From positions 1-10,405 of the forward strand of contig JALFYG010000145.1 of NCBI GenBank assembly GCA_022784805.1: a stretch of DNA of 10,405 nt. The letters run 5' to 3'. This document shows, in pieces, positions 1-5,503 of the stretch. The stretch is from Spirochaetales bacterium. GTDB taxonomy: Bacteria; Spirochaetota; Spirochaetia; Sphaerochaetales; Sphaerochaetaceae. Within the stretch, counting starts at the first letter, position 1. Each line of letters starts with the position of its first letter. The translations under genes were made by a program, and so were the position numbers. The notes beneath the pieces were generated by a model that searched no databases, was not told where the DNA came from, and saw only the letters and a list, made by a program, of their open reading frames with translations.

Positions 1-16
1 GTAACTACTCAGTCAT
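1..16 (+). repeat. Left terminal inverted repeat of the IS66 element
   Basis: GTAACTACTCAGTCAT is the exact reverse complement of bases 1794-1809. The match stops at base 17. Because the window begins at this base, any left-hand repeat sequence further out would not be visible, but the GTAA start agrees with a true IS66 end. Confidence 0.9.
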
Positions 17-138
17 GTCTCGTATAAAATGATTTTTTCCAAAGTCTATGTTTCTCGGGAAGTTCACTTGCTAAATGCTAACTTTTTAATAATTCCTTGC
101 TGGATCAGAAAATAAATACATTATTTCTCTTTTTCCGA

Positions 139-189
139 TTGATCAAAACCTTTTTTGTATGTTAGAATAACTCTAGAATATATAAGGAG
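139..189 (+). promoter_or_regulatory. Possible transposase promoter and ribosome binding site
   Basis: TTGATC at 139-144 and TAGAAT at 163-168 resemble -35 and -10 boxes with 18 bp between them. AAGGAG at 184-189 is a good Shine-Dalgarno match but lies 12 bases before the ATG at 202, slightly further than usual. The non-coding left arm (17-201) shows no other gene. The promoter call rests on pattern only. Confidence 0.4.
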
Positions 190-201
190 TTAGACCATAA
201 A

Positions 202-1794
202 ATGGAGTTCACGGAGAAGCTGAAGGAGTTGATCAAAAAAGGAGCCACCGTCGCCGATATTGCTTCTGCTTTCGGCCTTGACATGTCAACACTGCCTTCG
301 GAGTGGTTCATGTTCATGTCCAACATGATCATGTTCTCATTCTCCATGATGTCGATGATGGAAGGGATGGACTCCAACATAACCGGACTGAAGGACCAAG
401 TCTCCGGTCTTACTTCCGCCGTCACAAGCCTCCAGTCGGAGCTCAGGGAAAGGAGTACTAAGAATTCTTCAAACTCCAGCATGCCTCCATCACGCGAAGG
501 CTATGCAAAGCCAAATGTAAACAAGAATACAAGCCTCCGTGAATCCAGCGGGAAGAAGCCGGGGGCGCAGCCCGGCCACAAAGGTAACGGCTTGAAGAAA
601 GTTATGGCTGATGAGACCGTAAGACATGACCATTATCCGAAACAATGTCTTGGATGCAGCAACCTGACATCATGCATCTCGCTGATGAAGTGCATCTCCA
701 GCGGACATGTATATGAGACTAAGACTGTTTTGGTTGACAATGAACACAAGGTGTATTCCATAGTCTGTCCTGTGATGGGCGAATTGATCAAAGGGGAGAA
801 GCCTGAGGAGGTCAAGTCCACACAGCAGTACGGGCTTACGGTCAAGGAGTATATAGTGAGCCTGTGGTCCATAGGGGTCACTTCCCTCGACAGACTCCAG
901 AAGCTTGTCTCCAAGCACCTTGGGATAGATGTCTCTGAGGGTACCGTATCCAAGATCATAGTCGACTTTGCATCCGAATGCGGCAAAATCCTGGACGTGG
1001 TAAAGGAATACCTCAAGAAATGCCGCACAAAAGGTGCCGACGAGACCGGTCTGAGGGCGCAGGGAAAGCTCCATTGGCTGCATGTTGTCTGTGACAGGAA
1101 GGCTACCTACCTCTATGCCGACGAGAAGAGGGGCTTCGATGCAATCTCTGGGGAAGGAGGCATTCTCCTCGATTCATGCGGAACACTCATACATGACTGC
1201 TGGTCCCCTTACTTCAACCTCTCCAATCTCGGCCACGCATTGTGCCTCCAGCACATACAGAGGGAGCTGAGGGCTGCAAAGATAAGGGAGAAGGATGAAG
1301 AAGGCTATTTCGATGGGATAGAGTCGCTGCTCCTTTCAATGAGGAAGGCCAAGATGGATGCAATTGAGGCTGGAAAGGATAATCTGGAAGATTCCAAAAT
1401 AGAGGAGTTCAGGAAGAAGCTTAGGAAGATGGTCGCAGACGGACTTGAGAAGTTCAAACCACCGAAGAGATGTATACTGAAGCTTGGAAAGATTCCGGAA
1501 GGAAAGACGAGGAGACTTCTCCTGAGGCTTAAGAACTATGAGGACGCCGTATTCATGTTCCTTGATGATTTCGAAGTGGAATTTACGAACAACGAATCGG
1601 AACGCAGTCTGAGACCATCGAAGATACGCCAATCGGTTTCAAAATGCTTCAGAAAATTTGAAGGAATGAAGCGATTTGCTTCCATCTCAACGATACTTGA
1701 GACGGCAAAAAAGAACAGCATCGACCATACAACCATCATTAAAGCAGTCTTCAATGGGACTGCTAGGTCGCTATTGGCTAATGTCTTGGCATGA
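202..1794 (+). CDS. tnpC: IS66 family transposase (TnpC type)
   Basis: The 530-residue protein catalyses DDE-type cut and strand transfer of the element. Order of parts: a methionine-rich hydrophobic stretch (residues 37-56, nine Met), a short coiled coil (about 57-83), a Ser/Asn linker with SMPPSREG, a basic GKKPGAQPGHKGNG segment typical of IS66 proteins, a Cys-containing zinc-finger-like region (C149, C152, C158), then the catalytic core. The probable DDE residues are D280 in the GADETGL motif, D332 in LIHDCWSPY and E467 in NNESERSLRP; C348-H351 in ALCLQHIQREL corresponds to the family's CWAH region. The length matches complete IS66 transposases and there is no frameshift. The start at 202 is the first ATG behind AAGGAG. 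The last base of the stop codon is the first base of the right inverted repeat, a compact arrangement. Arg codons AGG and AGA are frequent, and G+C is higher than in the rest of the window, in keeping with transfer. Confidence 0.93.
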   Translation: MEFTEKLKELIKKGATVADIASAFGLDMSTLPSEWFMFMSNMIMFSFSMMSMMEGMDSNITGLKDQVSGLTSAVTSLQSELRERSTKNSSNSSMPPSREGYAKPNVNKNTSLRESSGKKPGAQPGHKGNGLKKVMADETVRHDHYPKQCLGCSNLTSCISLMKCISSGHVYETKTVLVDNEHKVYSIVCPVMGELIKGEKPEEVKSTQQYGLTVKEYIVSLWSIGVTSLDRLQKLVSKHLGIDVSEGTVSKIIVDFASECGKILDVVKEYLKKCRTKGADETGLRAQGKLHWLHVVCDRKATYLYADEKRGFDAISGEGGILLDSCGTLIHDCWSPYFNLSNLGHALCLQHIQRELRAAKIREKDEEGYFDGIESLLLSMRKAKMDAIEAGKDNLEDSKIEEFRKKLRKMVADGLEKFKPPKRCILKLGKIPEGKTRRLLLRLKNYEDAVFMFLDDFEVEFTNNESERSLRPSKIRQSVSKCFRKFEGMKRFASISTILETAKKNSIDHTTIIKAVFNGTARSLLANVLA

Positions 1795-1809
1795 TGACTG
1801 AGTAGTTAC
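1794..1809 (-). repeat. Right terminal inverted repeat of the IS66 element
   Basis: ATGACTGAGTAGTTAC is the perfect 16-base reverse complement of the window's first 16 bases and overlaps the transposase stop codon by one base. The bases that follow (TTTAATTT, 1810-1817) are the expected target-site duplicate. Confidence 0.9.
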
Positions 1810-1820
1810 TTTAATTTTAT

Positions 1821-1836
1821 GTATAATTATTTATAC
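1821..1836. other. AT-rich hairpin between the IS element and the LuxR-like gene
   Basis: GTATAA and TTATAC form a perfect 6-bp stem around a 4-base loop, just past the 3' end of the minus-strand regulator. On neither strand does a run of U follow, so it is at best a weak terminator or an RNA 3'-end stabiliser. Confidence 0.3.
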
Positions 1837-1856
1837 TACAAGACATTACATTTATC

Positions 1857-2393
1857 CTAATCATTTAACGATATCCAATTCTCTGCTACTGAATAAATAC
1901 TTAACTGCTTGGTGTTATCCAACCCTGTCTTGTCCAATATTCTTTCCTGTATTCGTCTGATAGTCCTGATAGAAGTTCCAAGTAACTCAGCTATCTCCTT
2001 TTGACTTAATCCATAACTCATTGCATCAAGTACATCACCTTCTTTAGAGTTCAGACTCTTCTTTGTAACTATTCTTGTATAAGTTGTCCTGCCAGATACT
2101 ATACCTTCAAATTGCAAAGGCTGATCCAAATTTGGATATTCAACGAATGGGAAAATTCCAGACAATAATGACTGCTTTGATTTCTCTGCCAAAACTACAA
2201 TTCTACATTGGGAATTAATCTTCTTAGCTTGAATTATATCTTCAGCAAGTACTTTAAAAGATTTCGAGTCCGTAACTAGAACATCGATGTCTCTGTAGAA
2301 ATATGGAAAAGGCTCCACTATAGTCTTAATAAATCTATAGTCTTCAGGCATATCATCAAATACATATCTTTTTCTTAATAAAACTGTCTTCAT
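1857..2393 (-). CDS. Response-regulator-like protein with LuxR/GerE helix-turn-helix and degenerate receiver
   Basis: The protein has 178 residues. The C-terminal part (about 113-170) reads as a LuxR/GerE DNA-binding domain: LNSKEGDVLDAMSYGLSQKE, then IAELLGTSIRTIRRIQERI, matching the family pattern of Glu, a Gly-Leu-Ser turn, Lys-Glu-Ile-Ala and a Ser/Thr-rich recognition helix. The first 100 residues have roughly the length and hydrophobic strand pattern of a shortened receiver domain (VLVTD at 38-42, RIVVLAE at 64-70), with D42 at the place of a phospho-acceptor. The usual acidic pair after strand 1 and the conserved Lys are not evident. It is therefore probably a transcription factor controlled by something other than standard phosphorylation. 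No sensor kinase gene is nearby. The start is weakly supported: GAGGAT lies 18 bases upstream and no better in-frame start exists. It forms a single-gene unit and its target is unknown. Confidence 0.72.
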   Translation of the reverse strand: MKTVLLRKRYVFDDMPEDYRFIKTIVEPFPYFYRDIDVLVTDSKSFKVLAEDIIQAKKINSQCRIVVLAEKSKQSLLSGIFPFVEYPNLDQPLQFEGIVSGRTTYTRIVTKKSLNSKEGDVLDAMSYGLSQKEIAELLGTSIRTIRRIQERILDKTGLDNTKQLSIYSVAENWISLND

Positions 2394-2854
2394 ATAATAT
2401 ATAACATAAAAATCCTCATTTTTGGTTTATTCCTTTTTATTATTCCTATTTCAGTATAGTATTTTATTTTAATAGAGATTAAACATTCTCTTGATTTTAT
2501 TCTTATATTTATATTTATACTTTTATACTATTTTATTATTTATCCTATAATTGTTATTTTGTTGGTTTTTTGTTTTTTCTAACTTCAAGTAGTTTGCTAT
2601 CCTTTTAACCGATTTTAGTTCCTGTTTTTTGTAAATACATATCAGAAGTTGAAAAAGGGGGTGTAATAGCTTCAGGGGCTAATCTTCTCTAAAAAAATCT
2701 GTACCTTTGGCAAGATTTGAGTTTTTTCTTTTTTTACAAGGAAGTTGACGGTTTATAGAAGAGAGAGAATTTTGGAGCAGCGATACAATGATTTATAAAT
2801 CGCGAATCTAATATCTAAGCTGCTTAATTGATAAAATGGTTATGGTAATAAAGA
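2394..2854. other. AT-rich intergenic region without a gene
   Basis: No open reading frame with a plausible start and coding pattern is present on either strand. The part from 2400 to 2640 is extremely poor in G+C and biased to T on the plus strand: 41 T against 10 A in 2521-2580. The region contains the bidirectional terminator described separately and a 12-bp palindrome, GATTTATAAATC, at 2790-2801. It should also hold the promoter of the minus-strand LuxR-like gene. TATACT (the reverse complement of 2453-2458) is a possible -10 box, but no convincing -35 box is seen. Confidence 0.6.
2691..2718 (-). terminator. Rho-independent terminator, apparently bidirectional
   Basis: Read on the minus strand, AAATCT-TGCC pairs with GGTA-(C)-AGATTT around an AAA triloop, a 10-bp stem with one bulged C and one G-U pair. 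It runs straight into seven U residues. It would end the yqxD transcript about 136 bases after the stop codon. Read on the plus strand, the same stem is followed by GAG and then two T runs (2721-2735), so it could also stop transcription coming the other way, for instance from the IS element. Confidence 0.65.
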
Positions 2855-3406
2855 TTAAGAGCAATACTCTTTCTTATACTTATAGAAGATGGAATCTAAA
2901 GCTGAAGCAAACTCATTTATAGTCCTCTGATCAAAAGATTTGTTTTTATCTGACTCAAATCCCATTTCTCTAAGACTCGTCATAAAGTTTCTGCCAGAAA
3001 GCCTCTCTTTGATATTTTCTGAGGTGAACACCCCTCCTCTGTCGTCAAGGACAACAAGACCCTTCTCAACAAGACGATTAGATAAAGGAACATCATGAGT
3101 TATGGCAAAACCAGGAAGCGATGAGTTTTCAAATAGGTAATCATCAGCGCTATTGGCTCCTGTTGGAACAACAACCATCTTGATGTTGCTTTTGATCTTT
3201 CTTAACTCAAGTTTATCCAGCTTATCTCTATAAGGAAGACGGAGAGCGGCAGTATGAGAATCCCTGGCATCTCTTACATCTGATAGTTCCCTATCTGATG
3301 CAAATACACATTCACCAATATATACAGATTCTTTTACGATTCTTTTAAGAATAATTGCTCTATGGGCCTTAGGAAGTGAATCAGCATCAATATAAATATT
3401 AAACAT
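2855..3406 (-). CDS. yqxD: YaiI/YqxD family protein (DUF188), PIN-like fold
   Basis: The 183-residue protein carries the hallmarks of the YaiI/YqxD (DUF188) family: an N-terminal IYIDADSLPK (4-13), the central GANSADDYLFE (83-93), THDVPLSNRLVEKG (103-116), then LDDRGGVFTSENI and RNFMTSLREMG, ending with SFDQRTINEFASALD. The family is conserved in many bacteria, resembles PIN-like nucleases in fold and has no settled function; the acidic residues D7, D9, D88 and D89 would form the metal site in that model. The usual length is about 150 residues. This copy appears to carry roughly 30 extra residues, charged and rich in Leu, at about 40-72. A TTG two codons upstream (3412) is an alternative start. 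I prefer the ATG at 3406 because family members begin just before the IYxDAD strand. Neither start has a clear Shine-Dalgarno site. The gene is divergent from the phosphofructokinase gene. Confidence 0.85.
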   Translation of the reverse strand: MFNIYIDADSLPKAHRAIILKRIVKESVYIGECVFASDRELSDVRDARDSHTAALRLPYRDKLDKLELRKIKSNIKMVVVPTGANSADDYLFENSSLPGFAITHDVPLSNRLVEKGLVVLDDRGGVFTSENIKERLSGRNFMTSLREMGFESDKNKSFDQRTINEFASALDSIFYKYKKEYCS

Positions 3407-3432
3407 ACACAAAGAATACAGCCAAATCTGTT

Positions 3433-3441
3433 ACTATAGCA
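3433..3441 (-). promoter_or_regulatory. Extended -10 promoter for the yqxD gene
   Basis: On the minus strand the sequence reads TGCTATAGT, an extended -10 element (TGn before a TATAAT-like box). Transcription would start near 3426, giving a leader of about 20 bases to the ATG at 3406. No good -35 box is seen, which is acceptable with an extended -10. Confidence 0.45.
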
Positions 3442-3525
3442 AGAAACATAAGTTCTTTATTTTTTATTTCTTTGTTTCATTCGGCAATAGAAAGAAAAAC
3501 CTATATGTTTTAGAATTAAAGAAGC

Positions 3526-3532
3526 AAAGGAG
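3526..3532 (+). promoter_or_regulatory. Ribosome binding site of the phosphofructokinase gene
   Basis: AAAGGAG lies 10 bases before the ATG at 3543, is a near-perfect Shine-Dalgarno match and fixes the start. A TAGAAT at 3511-3516 could be part of a promoter, but no matching -35 box is clear in the 136-bp divergent gap to yqxD. Confidence 0.75.
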
Positions 3533-3542
3533 ATTTATTGAT

Positions 3543-5201
3543 ATGGAACATTCACCATTGCAGAAAGCACGCTACTCATATCAGCCAAAACTTCCATTAA
3601 TTCTCAGATCTGAAATGGATGAAATTGAAGCTGTAGAAGGTGCAGCAACAACAAGTGCAGCAGACACAGATAAAATCAAGGCCCTTTTCCCAAATACATT
3701 TGGACAGAAGGAAATTTCCTTCCAGAAAGGAAAGAGCAAGGTAGAGAAGAAAAAACAGGTTGTTGGAGTTATCCTCTCCGGTGGACAGGCTCCTGGTGGA
3801 CACAACGTTGTTTGTGGTCTTTATGATGCACTTAAGAAGGCAGACAAAGACAACGAGCTTATCGGATTCCTTGGTGGTCCAAGTGGTCTAACAGATGACA
3901 AGTTTATTGTCTTCACAGATGAATACATCAATGAATTCAGAAACACTGGAGGATTTGACATCATCGGAAGTGGAAGAACAAAGCTCGAGACAACAGAACA
4001 GTTTGAAAAGGCTGCAGAAGTATGTAAGAAGCATGGCATCACAGCTATCACAATCATCGGTGGTGATGACTCCAATACAAACGCAGCAGTTCTTGCAGAA
4101 TACTTCAAGGCTCACAACACTGGTGTTCAGGTAATTGGATGTCCTAAGACAATCGATGGTGACCTTAAGAATGATGACATCGAGATTTCTTTCGGTTTCG
4201 ATACAGCTACAAAGACATATTCAGAACTTATCGGAAATATCGAAAGAGATGCTAACAGTGCTAAGAAGTATTGGCACTTCATTAAGCTCATGGGAAGAAG
4301 TGCTTCTCACATTGCTCTTGAATGTGCTCTTGAGACTCAACCAAACGTATGTCTTATCTCTGAAGAAATCGAGAAGAAAGAAATGTCTCTTTCCCAGATC
4401 GCTGACTATGTTGCTCAGAGTGTCGCAGACAGAGGCAATGCTGGTATGAACTTTGGTGTCGTTCTTATTCCAGAAGGACTTGTAGAGTTTGTTCCTGAAG
4501 TAAAGAAGCTTATCAGCGAAATCAACGACACACTTGCAGCAAAGGCTGAAGAGTTCGAGAAGGCAGTAACTGCAAAAGAGAAAGTTGCATTTATGCATAA
4601 GTATCTCACAGCAGAATCAGATGGCGTATTCTCAATTCTCCCTGAAGATATCCAGGCTCAGATGATGGCAGACAGAGACCCACACGGAAACGTACAGGTA
4701 TCAAGAATCGAGAGTGAAAAGCTTGTTTCTTCTCTCGTAGCTGCTAAGCTTGAGGAAATGAAGAAGGAAGGAAAGTATAACGGCAAGTTCAATCCTCTCC
4801 ACCACTTCTTCGGATATGAAGGAAGATGTGCATTCCCATCCAACTTCGATTCAGATTACTGCTACTCTCTTGGCTATAACGCATTCATGCTTATTCAGAG
4901 TGGATGCACAGGTTATCTCTCATCTATCAGAAACCTTTCTGCACCTGCTACAGAATGGAAAGCTGGTGGTATGCCTATTACAAAAATGATGAACATTGAG
5001 CGCAGACATGGTGAAGACAAACCTGTTATCAAGAAAGCTCTTGTTGAACTTGATGGAAAGCCATTCAAGTATTTCAGCGAAAGACGTGAACAGTGGGCAA
5101 AAGAAACATGTTTCACATATCCAGGTGCTATCCAGTACTACGGACCAGAAAGCGTATGTGACATCACAACTGTAACTCTTAAGCTTGAGCAGTCTAAGTA
5201 A
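3543..5201 (+). CDS. pfp: Pyrophosphate--fructose 6-phosphate 1-phosphotransferase (PPi-dependent PFK, long form)
   Basis: This cytosolic enzyme reversibly phosphorylates fructose 6-phosphate to fructose 1,6-bisphosphate using pyrophosphate instead of ATP, saving ATP in glycolysis and allowing gluconeogenic flow. Its 552 residues match the long PFP class of spirochaetes, other bacteria and plants. Motifs in order: GGQAPGGHN (80-88, phosphate binding), GGDDSN (173-178), PKTIDGDLKN (201-210), MGRSASH (250-256), IPEG (309-312) and GYEGR (424-428). D176 stands where ATP-dependent enzymes have Gly, and K202 stands where they have another Gly; both are the known signature of PPi use. D205 is the catalytic base. 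Start and ribosome site are unambiguous, and a terminator follows 20 bases after the stop, so it is a single-gene unit. Repeated use of a small codon set (AAG, CTT, GTT, AGA) suggests high expression. Confidence 0.95.
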   Translation: MEHSPLQKARYSYQPKLPLILRSEMDEIEAVEGAATTSAADTDKIKALFPNTFGQKEISFQKGKSKVEKKKQVVGVILSGGQAPGGHNVVCGLYDALKKADKDNELIGFLGGPSGLTDDKFIVFTDEYINEFRNTGGFDIIGSGRTKLETTEQFEKAAEVCKKHGITAITIIGGDDSNTNAAVLAEYFKAHNTGVQVIGCPKTIDGDLKNDDIEISFGFDTATKTYSELIGNIERDANSAKKYWHFIKLMGRSASHIALECALETQPNVCLISEEIEKKEMSLSQIADYVAQSVADRGNAGMNFGVVLIPEGLVEFVPEVKKLISEINDTLAAKAEEFEKAVTAKEKVAFMHKYLTAESDGVFSILPEDIQAQMMADRDPHGNVQVSRIESEKLVSSLVAAKLEEMKKEGKYNGKFNPLHHFFGYEGRCAFPSNFDSDYCYSLGYNAFMLIQSGCTGYLSSIRNLSAPATEWKAGGMPITKMMNIERRHGEDKPVIKKALVELDGKPFKYFSERREQWAKETCFTYPGAIQYYGPESVCDITTVTLKLEQSK

Positions 5202-5220
5202 GACTATCATCGAGACTCTG

Positions 5221-5249
5221 AACCCGTTCATTATTTGGACGGGTTTTTT
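5221..5249 (+). terminator. Rho-independent terminator of the phosphofructokinase gene
   Basis: AACCCGTTCA pairs with TGGACGGGTT (5236-5245), a 10-bp stem with one G-U pair and a 5-base loop, followed by TTTTTT. It begins 20 bases after the stop codon and separates this gene from the regulator downstream. Confidence 0.9.
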
Positions 5250-5287
5250 CATTAAGAATAGACTTAACGTTTAATATTTATAGTGCT

Positions 5288-5316
5288 AAATGTTTTGATA
5301 GAGATTGGAAACATTT
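5288..5316. promoter_or_regulatory. Candidate operator: 8-bp inverted repeat over the -35 region
   Basis: AAATGTTT (5288-5295) and AAACATTT (5309-5316) are perfect reverse complements 13 bases apart, centred at about 5302. This is where the -35 contact of the promoter at 5318-5326 would fall, which suits a dimeric repressor. A GTGCTA direct repeat (5283-5288 and 5317-5322) brackets the site. The binding protein is unknown; the winged-helix protein encoded downstream is one candidate. Confidence 0.45.
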
Positions 5317-5317
5317 G

Positions 5318-5326
5318 TGCTATAAT
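5318..5326 (+). promoter_or_regulatory. Extended -10 promoter of the AlbA_2-type regulator gene
   Basis: TGCTATAAT is a perfect extended -10 element. TTGATA at 5295-5300 is a -35-like box, but 20 bases away is too far to be optimal. Transcription would begin near 5333, leaving an untranslated leader of about 170 bases before the ATG at 5504. Confidence 0.6.
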
Positions 5327-5440
5327 AAAAAAATGAAATGATGTGAACGTTTTGAAAATGTTATATCTATTTTTTGATAACTATTAGCAGAGGATTTATT
5401 TGTTTTACAAAAACATACTTTGTTATTAAGCAAGTAATTG

Positions 5441-5483
5441 TTATTAATAATTGCAGATATTAACATAAACCAGGACGTTAATA
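5441..5483. promoter_or_regulatory. Palindrome and inverted repeat just before the regulator start codon
   Basis: TTATTAATAA at 5441-5450 is a perfect 10-bp palindrome. Just after it, TATTAAC (5458-5464) and GTTAATA (5477-5483) are perfect reverse complements with centres 19 bp apart, about two helical turns. They could be a DNA operator or a leader RNA hairpin ending about 8 bases before the ribosome site at 5491-5497. In so AT-rich a region some palindromes arise by chance. Confidence 0.3.
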
Positions 5484-5503
5484 GTATTATAGAAGGAATA
5501 AAC

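Larger units (their letters stand above)
1..1809 (+). mobile_element. Complete IS66-family insertion sequence (ISBst12-like, single transposase gene)
   Basis: The element is bounded by perfect 16-bp inverted repeats at 1-16 and 1794-1809 whose outer ends read GTAA, the usual tip of IS66-family elements. Between them lies one long gene for an IS66 TnpC-type transposase. The small accessory genes tnpA and tnpB of classical IS66 are absent, as is known for the ISBst12 subgroup. IS66 elements usually duplicate 8 bp of target, so the right copy would be TTTAATTT at 1810-1817; the left copy would lie outside the window and cannot be checked. The element is clearly richer in G+C than its flanks: 38 of 60 bases are G or C at 1021-1080, against 8 of 60 at 2461-2520. 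This suggests fairly recent arrival from another genome. It sits 47 bp past the stop codon of the neighbouring minus-strand regulator and breaks no visible gene. With intact ends and gene it may still be active. Confidence 0.9.

Noticed and set aside
1..1809. Archaeal origin of the whole window, suggested by the composition and AGG/ATA codons of the transposase
   Set aside because: Those traits are confined to the IS element. YqxD, YhbY, the strong Shine-Dalgarno sites and the promoters in the rest look bacterial.
2644..2688. Nested AGAAG/CTTCT and TAGC/GCTA pairing as a structured RNA
   Set aside because: Stems of four and five pairs separated by unpaired bases are expected by chance; no further support.
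2836..2925. Short plus-strand reading frame beginning ATGGTTATG
   Set aside because: About 28 codons, no ribosome site, and overlaps the yqxD 3' end in antisense.
5438..5503. Longer version of the AlbA_2-type protein starting at a TTG
   Set aside because: No ribosome binding site precedes the TTG, the extra 22 residues match no domain, and the ATG at 5504 has AGAAGGA at ideal spacing.
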